NCBI GenBank assembly: GCA_030620575.1
Contig: JAUXEL010000038.1
Span: 1 to 12,756 of the forward strand
Direction of reading: 5' to 3'
Source of the DNA: Fidelibacterota bacterium
Lineage (GTDB): Bacteria > Fidelibacterota > Fidelibacteria > Fidelibacterales > Fidelibacteraceae
DNA: 12,756 bases
Part shown: one piece after another, positions 1 through 7,081 of the stretch
Layout: each line of letters starts with the position of its first letter
How positions within the stretch are numbered: position 1 is the first letter of the stretch
Translations under genes and position numbers: made by a program
Notes under the pieces: model-generated
Database searches by the model: none
Told to the model about the DNA's origin: nothing
Seen by the model: only the letters and a program-made list of their open reading frames with translations

Positions 1-56
1 CTTCTAAACACTAAACCTCTAAACCTCTAAACCTCTAAACCTTTAACCCCCTAAAC
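1..56. repeat. octamer tandem array, consensus CTCTAAAC
   Basis: Positions 17-56 hold five units of exactly 8 bases, three of them identical CTCTAAAC and two variants ending the array. The units before position 17 are a 7-base ACTAAAC and a partial copy. The array stops about 10 bases before the acpS start codon, so it forms the upstream leader of that gene and leaves no clear Shine-Dalgarno sequence. It belongs to the same style of short phased arrays found at six or more other places in this window. It may continue beyond the left edge. Confidence 0.8.
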
Positions 57-65
57 GAGTTCAAT

Positions 66-446
66 ATGCTGGAAACCGGAATTGATATAATTGAAGTAAA
101 GCGCATCGAAAAGTCGATCGAAAATCCGGTTTTTGTAAAAAAATATTTTCATCCGGTCGAGATTGAGTATTCAAAACATTCCGCACAAGCCGCTCAACAT
201 TTTGCTGTAAGATTTGCGGCAAAAGAGGCAGTGCGAAAGGTGCTTTTGTCATATATTGACAATTTGAGTTGGAGGGATAGTTGGATTGAAAACGATGCAA
301 ACGGAAAACCATACTTGCATTTTTCGGAAGAAGTGCATAAAAAAATTAAGATCCAATACTCATCAGTTAGTGTAAGTCATACAAATCAAACTGCAATTGC
401 AATAGTAATTATTGATATTGATGGAGACGCGAACAGTAGGCAGTAA
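66..446 (+). CDS. acpS: holo-[acyl-carrier-protein] synthase (AcpS)
   Basis: Transfers the 4'-phosphopantetheine arm of coenzyme A to the conserved serine of acyl carrier protein, turning apo-ACP into the working holo form; cytoplasmic and Mg-dependent. The 126-residue length fits the AcpS family (about 120-130). Seen: GIDIIEV at residues 5-11 with the metal-binding Asp7, RFAAKEAV at 49-56 with Glu54, and the SVSHT motif at 102-106, all at family positions. The partner gene acpP follows about 300 bases downstream, which supports the role. The ATG at 66 is the natural start because the motif begins at residue 5, although no strong ribosome binding site precedes it. Odd: the last codons and the TAA stop at 444-446 lie inside a heptamer array, so the tail residues NSRQ are repeat-derived. 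Confidence 0.96.
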   Translation: MLETGIDIIEVKRIEKSIENPVFVKKYFHPVEIEYSKHSAQAAQHFAVRFAAKEAVRKVLLSYIDNLSWRDSWIENDANGKPYLHFSEEVHKKIKIQYSSVSVSHTNQTAIAIVIIDIDGDANSRQ

Positions 447-490
447 ACAGTAGGCAGAAGGCAGAAGGCAGAAGGCAGTAGACAGCTTGC
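435..490. repeat. heptamer tandem array, consensus AGWARGC
   Basis: Eight units of exactly 7 bases run without a phase slip. Three central units (456-476) are identical AGAAGGC, and the flanking units are AGTAGGC, AGTAAAC or AGTAGAC. The array starts inside the acpS reading frame, supplies its stop codon and ends where a GC-rich hairpin begins at about 490. The related array at 7274-7308 has a similar purine-rich unit. Confidence 0.85.
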
Positions 491-516
491 CCGGCCCCGC
501 CCCGAAGCTTCGGAGG
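484..516. repeat. GC-rich hairpin of the CCCCGA-loop-TCGG family
   Basis: CCCCGA at 500-505 faces TCGG at 510-513 across the 4-base loop AGCT, and the core CCGAAGCTTCGG is a perfect 12-base palindrome. The preceding bases 484-499 reappear with one mismatch, in inverted orientation, at 12670-12685 near the other end of the window. No T-run follows directly, so a terminator role is possible but not shown. Confidence 0.6.
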
Positions 517-530
517 ATAAATTGTCTTTT

Positions 531-560
531 TCAACAAATCAACAAATCAACAAATCAACT
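531..560. repeat. octamer tandem array, unit TCAACAAA
   Basis: Three perfect copies of TCAACAAA (531-554) are followed by a partial fourth. The rest of the 447-740 spacer is AT-rich and holds an AT-only-stem hairpin (about 685-706), with no open reading frame worth calling. A TTGGCA at 644-649 is the best -35-like hexamer before acpP, but no good -10 lies at the right spacing. Confidence 0.8.
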
Positions 561-740
561 TCCCAAACCGTAAACAGCCTATTTGCCAGACCCCAATGCT
601 ATTTTTACCCTAAAATTCAATTTGCAATAATCGAAAAAAATGCTTGGCAAATTATTAAAAATTATATTAAACTGTCATCGAGGTTTTTAATGTTCTAATT
701 AAAAAACATCAAAAATCTTAAAAACACACATGGAGGAAAA

Positions 741-965
741 ATGCAAGAACAACTAATCACACTAATTGCAGATGAGTTAAGTGTCCCAAAGGAGAAGATC
801 ACGCTGGATGCGGATCTTCAGGATGATTTGGGTGCAGACTCTTTAGACGCCATTCAACTTATTATGAGTATTGAAGGTGCGTTTGACATAACTATTCCGG
901 ACTCTGAGATAGAGAATTTAAAAAAGGTAAGAGATTTATTGCAGTATATTGAAAAAAATCAATAA
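741..965 (+). CDS. acpP: acyl carrier protein
   Basis: Small acidic carrier on which fatty acyl chains are built; the growing chain hangs on phosphopantetheine attached to serine. The protein has 74 residues, close to the usual 75-80. Seen: the DSLD attachment motif at residues 33-36 in the context LGADSLDAIQLIM, with Ser34 as the modified residue, followed by the acidic recognition-helix region and the IPDSEIENLKKV segment typical of helix III and the C-terminal end. A clear Shine-Dalgarno GGAGG lies at 732-736, four bases before the ATG. The gene is flanked by acpS, which would activate it, and fabH, which would load it, so it is most likely the main fatty-acid ACP. Its sequence around helix II (DAIQLIMSIEGAF) departs from the Escherichia coli form, but all key features are present. 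Confidence 0.95.
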   Translation: MQEQLITLIADELSVPKEKITLDADLQDDLGADSLDAIQLIMSIEGAFDITIPDSEIENLKKVRDLLQYIEKNQ

Positions 966-1438
966 TTGCAGTAAAAACGAACAACTCAACTGACTATCTT
1001 TTTTCTATACCGGGAAATTCTATGTTTTGCGCTATAGTTTAACGATATAACTTTTGCCGCAAGACATATGGGATAAAAAAGAATCAAAGCTGTTTGTAAG
1101 CAGTTATGATTTAAATCTGACTTAACATTCTATTTGATCACAAAGCATCTGAGCTGTTTTTGTTGGAATATCATTTCCCTACTATTTTACAGGAAAAGGA
1201 ATAATTATTAAAAGCAAACGCAAAGATTTTAATATTTGTGGTATTTTTACCATGTCCGAAAAAGCAAAATATTCGATTTTGTGCCCGGAAGATTTTGCGG
1301 TCAATTTATACCAAGATACTTTTGGAGTTACACACAAAACTTAACAAAATTAGCGATCCGGGATCCTTTGAATTCGGGGCATTAACTTCAAAAAAATGAA
1401 GAAATAATAGAAATATATAAACACAGGAGGAATATAAA
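966..1438. other. gene-free spacer with possible decayed coding remnant
   Basis: A spacer of 473 bases splits acpP from fabH and is unusually long for a fab cluster. On the + strand the frame from 1153 to the stop at 1342-1344 is open for 63 codons without a good start; an internal ATG lies at 1252. Its translation has an ordinary protein-like composition, with stretches such as FVGISFPYYFTGKG and YSILCPEDFAVNLY. Other short open stretches lie in other frames upstream (968-1039 and about 1120-1200). This could be a gene broken by frameshifts, but I do not recognise the family and chance is not excluded. At the right end the strong ribosome binding site AGGAGG (1425-1430) belongs to fabH. Confidence 0.4.
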
Positions 1439-2377
1439 ATGGGTTTAGACAAAGGATTTTTAAAAATTGTTTCAACCGGACGTTATACTCCGGATAAAGT
1501 TCTTTCAAACAAAGATTTGGAAAAAATCGTTGATACTACGGATGAATGGATCACATCAAGAACAGGGATCAAGGAAAGACGCATTGCAAATGGTGAAACA
1601 ACAGCTGATCTGGCAACATTAGCGGCCCAAAAGGCTATTGAAAAAGTGGGTTATGATAAAAACAATATTGATTTGATCATTGTGGCAACATTTACCCCCA
1701 ACTTGAAAAGTCCAAGTGTGGCTTCTCAGGTCCAGACCAATCTCGACTTAGATAAGCAGGGAATTATCGCTTTTGACCTCAATGCTGCATGCACCGGGTT
1801 CATCTATGCCTTGAATGTGGCAGAAAGGATGTTGCATAGCGGTACACACCGAGGCGCACTGATCATCGGCGCAGAAGTCATAAGCAAGGTAACGGATTAT
1901 CAAGATCGGAATACCTGTGTGCTCTTTGGCGATGGTGCCGGAGCAGCGATTGTGGAAAAAGATAAGACTAAAGAAGCGATTTTCAATATCTCATCAAAAG
2001 AGGATCAAGACTTAATTTTGCATGTTGACGATTATGTCCATATGGATGGACAAAAGGTATATCAATTTGCCTCAAGAGTAATTGAATCGAGTATTAAAGA
2101 ATTGCTGGCATACGGAAACATTCCAAAATCAAAGATCAAGAAAATCATACCTCACCAGGCGAATATTCGTATCATTAAAAGTGCATCAAGAGCATTGGAT
2201 ATTCCGTTGGAATCTTTCTTCATCAATATCCACAAATACGGAAACACTTCCGCTGCAAGCATTCCGATCGCCTTAGATGAAATGTTGGATGAAGAAACGA
2301 TGGAAACGGAAGATAAAATTATATTGGTCGGTTTTGGAGCCGGTCTTACCTATGGCGCATGTTCATTAACTTTCTAA
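1439..2377 (+). CDS. fabH: 3-oxoacyl-[ACP] synthase III (KAS III, FabH)
   Basis: Starts fatty-acid synthesis by condensing an acyl-CoA primer, usually acetyl-CoA, with malonyl-ACP. The thiolase-fold catalytic triad is complete: Cys118 in the motif AACTGF, His239 in PHQAN and Asn269 in GNTSAASIP. The N-terminal segment DEWITSRTGIKERR (35-48) and the C-terminal VGFGAGLTYGA are family hallmarks. An AGGAGG ribosome binding site lies nine bases before the ATG. The protein has 312 residues, slightly short; by my comparison with E. coli FabH from memory, the stretch between GDGAGA (164-169) and the MDGQKVYQF segment is about 11 residues shorter. The shortened part leads up to the substrate pocket, so primer choice might differ, but that is inference. 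It lies between acpP and fabG in a fab cluster, which supports the fatty-acid role over a secondary-metabolite homologue. Confidence 0.95.
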   Translation: MGLDKGFLKIVSTGRYTPDKVLSNKDLEKIVDTTDEWITSRTGIKERRIANGETTADLATLAAQKAIEKVGYDKNNIDLIIVATFTPNLKSPSVASQVQTNLDLDKQGIIAFDLNAACTGFIYALNVAERMLHSGTHRGALIIGAEVISKVTDYQDRNTCVLFGDGAGAAIVEKDKTKEAIFNISSKEDQDLILHVDDYVHMDGQKVYQFASRVIESSIKELLAYGNIPKSKIKKIIPHQANIRIIKSASRALDIPLESFFINIHKYGNTSAASIPIALDEMLDEETMETEDKIILVGFGAGLTYGACSLTF

Positions 2378-2405
2378 AAAGAATAATATGAAATGAATAA
2401 CAATC

Positions 2406-2435
2406 TTGCCTTTCAAGTAAAAGACGCAGTATATT
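2406..2435 (+). promoter_or_regulatory. candidate promoter for fabG-fabF-fabZ
   Basis: TTGCCT (2406-2411) and TATATT (2430-2435) are separated by 18 bases in the 120-base gap between fabH and fabG. The same two hexamers, spaced 17, occur in front of tig on the other strand. This is a consensus match by eye only. Confidence 0.3.
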
Positions 2436-2498
2436 AACGTTTATTCAAGTAAATTTGTATAACGGCTATTTTTCAAACAAAATCATAAGGGTATTTTC

Positions 2499-3245
2499 AT
2501 GGATCTTAAAGGAAAAACAGCGCTTGTTACCGGCGGTGCAAGCGGGATAGGTGAAGCGATCTCTTCACTGCTTGCGAAAAACGGGGCGACAGTTATCATC
2601 AATTACAACCATTCTGAAACAAAAGCGAAGGCTCTTAGCGCAAAGCTCTCTCAAGATGGCTTGAAATGTAGCATTTATAAAGCCGACGTTACCGCATATA
2701 AAGAAACACAGGCTTTGGTCGAAGAAGTTATAAAAGAATATGGGAAAATCGATATTCTGGTGAATAACGCAGGTATTACTAAGGATCAATTGTTATTCAG
2801 GATGACAGAGGAAGATTTTGACCAAGTGATCTCAATCAATTTGAAAGGCACTTGGAACATGATCAAATCGGCATCTCCATACATGAGTAAAGCCAGGTAT
2901 GGAAAAATAGTCAATATCACGTCCATTGCCGGAGTAACAGGGAATGCGGGACAAACAAATTATGCCGCTTCCAAAGCGGGCGTTATGGGTCTTACAAAAT
3001 CCGTTGCGAGGGAATTCGCCAAAAGAAATATCACCTGTAATGCCGTGGCACCCGGATTCATCGAAACAAAAATGACGGCTGTACTCCCAGACAGTATAAA
3101 AGAAAAATACTTACAACAAATTCCTATCGGCAGATACGGACAACCGGAAGAAGTCGCTTCCATGGTTTTATTCTTAGCAAGCGACTATTCAGAATATGTA
3201 ACAGGGCAAGTCGTTCATGTTGACGGCGGCTTAGTAATGACTTAG
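2499..3245 (+). CDS. fabG: 3-oxoacyl-[ACP] reductase (FabG)
   Basis: NADPH-dependent reduction of 3-oxoacyl-ACP to 3-hydroxyacyl-ACP in each elongation round; a cytoplasmic tetramer in the family. The protein is a classical short-chain dehydrogenase/reductase of 248 residues. Seen: the Rossmann nucleotide motif TGGASGIGEA (11-20), NNAG (89-92), and the catalytic set Asn114, Ser142, Tyr155 and Lys159 (YAASK). The segment APGFIETKM (184-192) and the C-terminal VDGGLVMT are typical of FabG rather than of other family members. An AAGGG ribosome binding site is at 2487-2491. fabF begins 9 bases after its stop, and the AGGAGG at 3244-3249 serving fabF overlaps the fabG stop, so the two are co-transcribed and probably coupled. 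The assignment within the broad family rests on this context. Confidence 0.95.
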   Translation: MDLKGKTALVTGGASGIGEAISSLLAKNGATVIINYNHSETKAKALSAKLSQDGLKCSIYKADVTAYKETQALVEEVIKEYGKIDILVNNAGITKDQLLFRMTEEDFDQVISINLKGTWNMIKSASPYMSKARYGKIVNITSIAGVTGNAGQTNYAASKAGVMGLTKSVAREFAKRNITCNAVAPGFIETKMTAVLPDSIKEKYLQQIPIGRYGQPEEVASMVLFLASDYSEYVTGQVVHVDGGLVMT

Positions 3246-3254
3246 GAGGTTTTC

Positions 3255-4493
3255 ATGAAGCGTAGAGTGGTAATTACCGGACTTGGAACTGTAAATCCAA
3301 TTGGAAACGATGTTCAATCCACTTGGGAAGGTGTCAAAACCGGTAAAAATGGAATAGATGAAATCACGTTGTTTGATATTTCCAAACAAAAGCCTTATTT
3401 GGCGGGAGAGGTGAAAAACTTCAATGCCGAAGATTATTTACCAATAAAGGAAACAAAACGTTTAGACAGAACGATAATCTTCGCACTTGTTGCTGCCAAA
3501 GAAGCATATGAAGATAGTCAGCTCTTAGAAACAAAAATTGATCGCGACCGTTTCGGTGTATTTGTGGGCAGTGGGATCGGTGGATTAGGGACAATTTTTG
3601 GAGAAACAAAAAAAGTAATCGAAAAAGGAGCAGATAAAATAAGTCCGTTTTTTATTCCCAATTCGATCGTTAATTTGGTTGGAGGTAATATTGCAATCAA
3701 ATATCAGGCGAAAGGAGCGGCACTTTCCGTAGTTACCGCTTGTTCATCTGCAACGAATTCCATTGGCGAAGCTTTTCGTTATATTCGTGACGGATATCTT
3801 GAATTGGCATTTGCAGGTGGCGCGGAAGCACCCATTAATGTCCTTAGCGTAGGCGGTTTTTCAAACATGAGGGCGATCTCGCCCAACTTGGATAAAAACC
3901 GTGCTTCAATTCCGTTCGACCGGGAACGTTCCGGCTTTGTCATTGCCGAAGGAGCAGGTATTTTAATGTTGGAAGAATTGGAACATGCAAAGAAAAGAAA
4001 AGCAAAAATTCACGCTGAAATTGTTGGTTATAGTACGAATTGCGATGCCTTTCACATCACGCAACCCGATGAAACCGCCGAAGGGATAATCAAATGTATG
4101 AAAAATGCATTGTCGGACGGAGACGTCTTACCTGAATGGATTGACTATATCAATCCTCATGGTACCTCAACATTTTACAATGATCGTATAGAAACCAAAG
4201 GGATCAAAGAAGTTTTTGGAGAACATGCCTACAAAATCAGTATCGGCGCCACGAAATCAATGCATGGCCATTCACTGGGTGCTGTTGGCGGTATTGAATC
4301 GGTAATTACCACAAAAGCCCTGGAAGAAGGGATTATTCCACCAACCATCAATTACCTCGTGAAAGATCCCGAATGCGATTTGGATTATACACCTAATCAA
4401 AGCAAGAAGCGTACAATCCATTATGCTTTGAAAAACAGTTTGGGTTTTGGGGGTCACAACGCCACTTTGATTTTTAAAAAATGGAAAGAATAA
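3255..4493 (+). CDS. fabF: 3-oxoacyl-[ACP] synthase II (KAS II, FabF)
   Basis: Elongating condensing enzyme: joins malonyl-ACP to the acyl chain carried on its cysteine. The protein has 412 residues, a normal length. The catalytic triad is complete: Cys163 in VVTACSSATN, His302 in NPHGTSTFYND and His339 in GATKSMHGHSLGA; the supporting Lys334 is also present. The N-terminal RRVVITGLGTVNPIG and the C-terminal NSLGFGGHNATLIF are family hallmarks. Most FabF proteins carry Thr in the motif SMTGH, whereas this one has His (SMHGH), putting an extra imidazole two residues from the catalytic His. FabB-like identity is less likely because of the length and the fabG-fabF-fabZ context. A near-perfect ribosome binding site precedes the ATG, and the stop lies one base before the fabZ start. 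Confidence 0.95.
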   Translation: MKRRVVITGLGTVNPIGNDVQSTWEGVKTGKNGIDEITLFDISKQKPYLAGEVKNFNAEDYLPIKETKRLDRTIIFALVAAKEAYEDSQLLETKIDRDRFGVFVGSGIGGLGTIFGETKKVIEKGADKISPFFIPNSIVNLVGGNIAIKYQAKGAALSVVTACSSATNSIGEAFRYIRDGYLELAFAGGAEAPINVLSVGGFSNMRAISPNLDKNRASIPFDRERSGFVIAEGAGILMLEELEHAKKRKAKIHAEIVGYSTNCDAFHITQPDETAEGIIKCMKNALSDGDVLPEWIDYINPHGTSTFYNDRIETKGIKEVFGEHAYKISIGATKSMHGHSLGAVGGIESVITTKALEEGIIPPTINYLVKDPECDLDYTPNQSKKRTIHYALKNSLGFGGHNATLIFKKWKE

Positions 4494-4494
4494 T

Positions 4495-4917
4495 ATGCTG
4501 AACAGAGATCAAATTAAAGAGATAATCCCGCATCGAGATCCGTTTTTATTGGTGGACAGAGTTATAGATTTGAAACCCGGAGAGACTGCGATCGCAGAAA
4601 AAACAGTAAGCGAAGACGAGTTTTTTTTCCGGGGTCATTTTCCCGGTAACCCTGTGATGCCGGGTGTTTTGATCATTGAGGCTTTGGCTCAAACCGGGGC
4701 GATCACATTATTATCTACTCCGGAGAATAAGGGTAGAATCGTTTATTTTGGCGGACTCAAAAATGTCAAATTCAAAAGGAAAGTCATTCCCGGCGATATA
4801 CTTCGCCTGGAAACGGAACTGACCAATGTCAAAACGAAATTCGGTGTCGGTTATGGAAAAGCTTATGTTGGCGAAGAATTGGCTTGTGAAGCAAAATTCT
4901 TATTCTCTTTTTTGTAA
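4495..4917 (+). CDS. fabZ: 3-hydroxyacyl-[ACP] dehydratase (FabZ)
   Basis: Removes water from 3-hydroxyacyl-ACP to give trans-2-enoyl-ACP. The protein has 140 residues in a single hot-dog fold, a typical length. Seen: the start signature IIPHRDPFLLVDRV (10-23) and the active-site helix stretch GHFPGNPVMPGVLIIEALAQ (47-66), with catalytic His48 and Glu62. A glutamate at this position is the FabZ form; FabA has aspartate, so FabZ is preferred. The ATG comes one base after the fabF stop and the only ribosome-binding-like bases are a weak GGAAAG inside fabF, so translational coupling is likely. It is the last gene of the cluster; a repeat-rich palindromic region follows. Confidence 0.95.
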   Translation: MLNRDQIKEIIPHRDPFLLVDRVIDLKPGETAIAEKTVSEDEFFFRGHFPGNPVMPGVLIIEALAQTGAITLLSTPENKGRIVYFGGLKNVKFKRKVIPGDILRLETELTNVKTKFGVGYGKAYVGEELACEAKFLFSFL

Positions 4918-4938
4918 TAAATACCTTTATCTGAACCT

Positions 4939-5280
4939 GTTGTGTGAAACACAAATTCAAGTCGCAAATTATCAAAAATACCATAAATAATGTCATCTCG
5001 ACCCCTTCTGCGCCCCGATTAATTCGGGGTTACGAAGGGTGGGTTAAATAAAGAGCTTGCTCTCCGAAGCCCCGAAAAATCGGGGCGAAGGAGAGATCTC
5101 AAAATAATCAAATTAAGTTAAAGATTGTTCTTTTCTTTAATTTCCGTAAAATAATTTGAGATTTCTCCACTTGGCCTGACGGGCGAAGTCCCGACCATTC
5201 GGGACGAAGACTGTTCGAAATGACATCAAAAAAGCTATTGACAGCATGCGATTCCCATTTTCTAATCTGTTTCACACAAC
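4939..5280. repeat. 342-base inverted composite repeat element between convergent genes
   Basis: The outer ends are a perfect 13-base inverted repeat (4939-4951 and 5268-5280). Inside them ATGTCATCTCGA (4990-5001) is matched by its inverted near-copy at 5215-5226, and GGAGAGATCTCAAAAT (5090-5105) is matched by an inverted near-copy at about 5145-5168. Each arm carries GC hairpins: CCCTTC...GAAGGG around CCCCGA/TCGGGG (5003-5039), CTCTCC...GGAGAG around GCCCCGA/TCGGGGC (5060-5095), and GTCCCGA/TCGGGAC (5188-5205). The left outer end also folds alone as TTGTGT-GAA-ACACAA (4940-4954). The element fills the gap between fabZ and the convergent beta-helix gene, so it may end transcription from both sides. 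No transposase is present. From memory, TGTCATTTCGA...GAAATCTCA repeats are common between genes of Bacteroidota. Confidence 0.75.
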
Positions 5281-5291
5281 GGGTAGATATA

Positions 5292-6536
5292 TTATTTTAA
5301 TAATCCGGGCGGTACGGGATCATGTTTTGTGTGATTAATTGGTTGAGGTAGATACGAATTCCAGTTTACATTTGCACTAACGGCATCTCCTTTACCAATT
5401 ATTTTTCCTTTTTTGTTGGTTCTGCCATCGGGACCACTCGGACCGCTGGCATGTCCCCACCAGTTGTGAGTGGCATCTATTATATCAGTGCTGTAATAAT
5501 TAGCGACACCCATCCTGTTTCCATAAATGTTATTAAAGTTTATTATAGTTCCAGTTATAGTTCCTACAACATCTACACCAGTACCACAACCTGAGACATC
5601 ATTATATTTAATAGTTGCGTTAGTACATTCGCCTCTTACATTTATTCCTGCATATATTGTATTAGAAATTTGGTTGTGGCTTACAATGCTTCCATCAGCG
5701 TCCTTATCAAGCCATATTCCATCATACATAGTGCCTTCTCCGACAATTATATTATGGCTTATGGTTGCTCCGGGACCACCCCAGTACTGTATAGCATTCT
5801 TGCCATCAATACCTGTTATGTAGTTGTAGCTGATTTCATTATTGCTTCCTGCGTGACCCATCATCTGTATTGCGTGTTGTCCGGATGCAGATATATGATT
5901 ACAGGAAATCACAGCACCTGATACTTGCCAACTTGCGATTGCTTCCCATGCGGTATTGTAAAATGTATTATGCTCAACCACTGCTTTTTCCGCTTCCGGA
6001 TAAATATAAACTCCGTGACCGGCTGATGTTGAAGTATTTTGAATGATACAATTCTTAATAATTGTATTATTCTTGCTTATTATTAACCGTCCACCACTAT
6101 TCGCACCTGAACTACCAATCATAAAGCCATCAATAGTTATGTCAGCAGCATATAATGAATATGGTACTCCGTTGGTTCTTACAAGAATTGTTTCCCCGCC
6201 TTCTCTTTCTTCTGTGCTTCCATTAGGATCAACACCGGCTTGAGCGCCAAGTAGTGTGACGCTTTTCTCAATTCTATAGCTAGAACCATCCCAAATGTCA
6301 TTGGTGTATGTCCCGGCCGCTACCTTGATAATATCTCCATCTTCTGCAGCATCAATTGCTTCCTGGATAGTACCGTAATCATTGGGAACATTGATTATTA
6401 CCGCACCTGTAGCCGTTATTGACTTTTCAGCCATTTGTGAGACGCTTATTGGTTCAAGCGAATTTAATGAATTTTCACATCCAATCATCATAAAGACGAA
6501 TAGCGACGCTAACAATACAGTTAATGTGTTTTTCAT
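5292..6536 (-). CDS. right-handed parallel beta-helix lipoprotein
   Basis: Predicted exported lipoprotein of 414 residues. The signal peptide (1-19) has Lys2, a hydrophobic core and a lipobox MIGC with the lipidated Cys20. From about residue 48 the segment INVPNDYGTIQEAIDAAEDG and the following AAGTYTN are the usual entry to a pectate-lyase-like or NosD-like beta-helix. Residues about 150-350 form repeated coils of roughly 22-26 residues rich in Asn and Ile/Val, with turns such as VVEHNTF, ISYNYI, ISHNII and VSHNQI. The motif NWWGHASGPSGP (358-369) is a frequent closing block of these proteins. I see no recognisable catalytic dyad and no C-terminal sorting domain, so it may bind or cut a polysaccharide, but the function is unknown. 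A strong AAGGAGG site lies just before the ATG. It is transcribed toward fabZ, divergently from the serpin. Confidence 0.9.
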   Translation of the reverse strand: MKNTLTVLLASLFVFMMIGCENSLNSLEPISVSQMAEKSITATGAVIINVPNDYGTIQEAIDAAEDGDIIKVAAGTYTNDIWDGSSYRIEKSVTLLGAQAGVDPNGSTEEREGGETILVRTNGVPYSLYAADITIDGFMIGSSGANSGGRLIISKNNTIIKNCIIQNTSTSAGHGVYIYPEAEKAVVEHNTFYNTAWEAIASWQVSGAVISCNHISASGQHAIQMMGHAGSNNEISYNYITGIDGKNAIQYWGGPGATISHNIIVGEGTMYDGIWLDKDADGSIVSHNQISNTIYAGINVRGECTNATIKYNDVSGCGTGVDVVGTITGTIINFNNIYGNRMGVANYYSTDIIDATHNWWGHASGPSGPDGRTNKKGKIIGKGDAVSANVNWNSYLPQPINHTKHDPVPPGLLK

Positions 6537-6629
6537 CTTTCTGCCTCCTTTTATTTTTGTTATTGGTTATTTATTTAAATTGCGATTCTAAGTTATTACA
6601 AGCATAAATATCACTTCTTTTGGGGATAA

Positions 6630-6657
6630 ATTATAGTCGTTTTCACACTTTTATGAA
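6630..6657 (-). promoter_or_regulatory. candidate proximal promoter of the beta-helix gene
   Basis: On the - strand a perfect TATAAT (6630-6635) is preceded at 16 bases by TTCATA (6652-6657), a 4-of-6 match to the -35 consensus. It would give a leader of about 90 bases. Identified by eye against the sigma-70 consensus. Confidence 0.4.
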
Positions 6658-6778
6658 CTAATAATTCTTGAACAGTAAGGGTATTGTGAGAGTACAACAT
6701 TTTTTTCATTTACATTCCTTATTCTAAAAAAAAGAATGCGGAAAGGTTTATTGACATTTTCACTTATTTAATAACTTA

Positions 6779-6807
6779 AGTATAAAAAATAATTTTTATA
6801 ATGTCAA
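6779..6807 (-). promoter_or_regulatory. candidate distal promoter of the beta-helix gene
   Basis: On the - strand a perfect TTGACA (6802-6807), a 17-base AT-rich spacer and TATACT (6779-6784) match the sigma-70 consensus at 11 of 12 positions. The leader would be about 235 bases. The -35 is also the right arm of an 8-base inverted repeat TTGACATT/AATGTCAA with its partner at 6751-6758, so a + strand -35 lies about 50 bases away, without a convincing -10. Confidence 0.45.
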
Positions 6808-7081
6808 GAGATTGTTTGATAGAGATTTAAATATATATAAAGAAGGTTCATCTTGCAGTATAAAAAGCATTTTATTGCTCTATTGCCGAAGATTGTAAAT
6901 AACTTTGTATAAACGGTATTTTCATTGGATTGCCTCACGTCTTCTATAACTGCTTTATGTTGTTTTCCATGAAACATATTTCAGGCTATTACGAACCATG
7001 TAAACAGTGCAGGGTCAGATTTAAGTCAGAGGATAAATTGTTTCAATAACCTTGGGGGATTCTTTCAGACCGTCGATCAGA

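Larger units (their letters stand above)
6592..7081. other. gene-free AT-rich spacer
   Basis: Between the beta-helix gene and the ychF remnant I see no gene I can defend. A 57-codon open frame lies on the - strand at 6804-6977 (ATG at 6977) with no ribosome binding site, and a 26-codon frame lies on the + strand at 6969-7049. Neither is recognised and both may be chance or decayed mobile DNA. The stretch AGGGTCAGATTTAAG near 7010-7025 resembles ends seen on some transposon-related repeats, but no matching second end is visible. GAGGATAAATTGT at 7029-7041 is a 13-base exact copy of 513-525. Confidence 0.45.

Noticed and set aside
1..56. CTCTAAAC/CCCTAAAC units look like a telomere repeat
   Set aside because: The period is 8, only about five full copies exist, and a normal bacterial acpS follows at once. 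It fits the other short arrays in this window.
435..560. Repeat-rich stretch considered as a CRISPR array
   Set aside because: Units are 7-8 bases in direct tandem with no spacers, and no cas gene is present.
644..673. TTGGCA followed by AT-rich bases as the acpP promoter (sigma-70 or sigma-54)
   Set aside because: No acceptable -10 at 16-18 bases, and no TTGCA-type -12 element at the sigma-54 spacing.
5527..5921. Open frames on the + strand through the beta-helix gene
   Set aside because: They are shadows of the well-supported - strand lipoprotein, low in complexity and without motifs.
6804..6977. 57-codon - strand open frame
   Set aside because: No ribosome binding site, no recognised motif, AT-rich sequence, and a candidate promoter overlaps its end. 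Not called as a gene.
7008..7026. GGGTCAGATTTAAG as an end of a transposon-related repeat
   Set aside because: No second end, target duplication or transposase is seen; a short AT-rich match is not enough.
6969..7049. 26-codon + strand frame with a CxxC pair
   Set aside because: Too short, no ribosome binding site, and the CxxC pair alone is weak evidence for a zinc protein.
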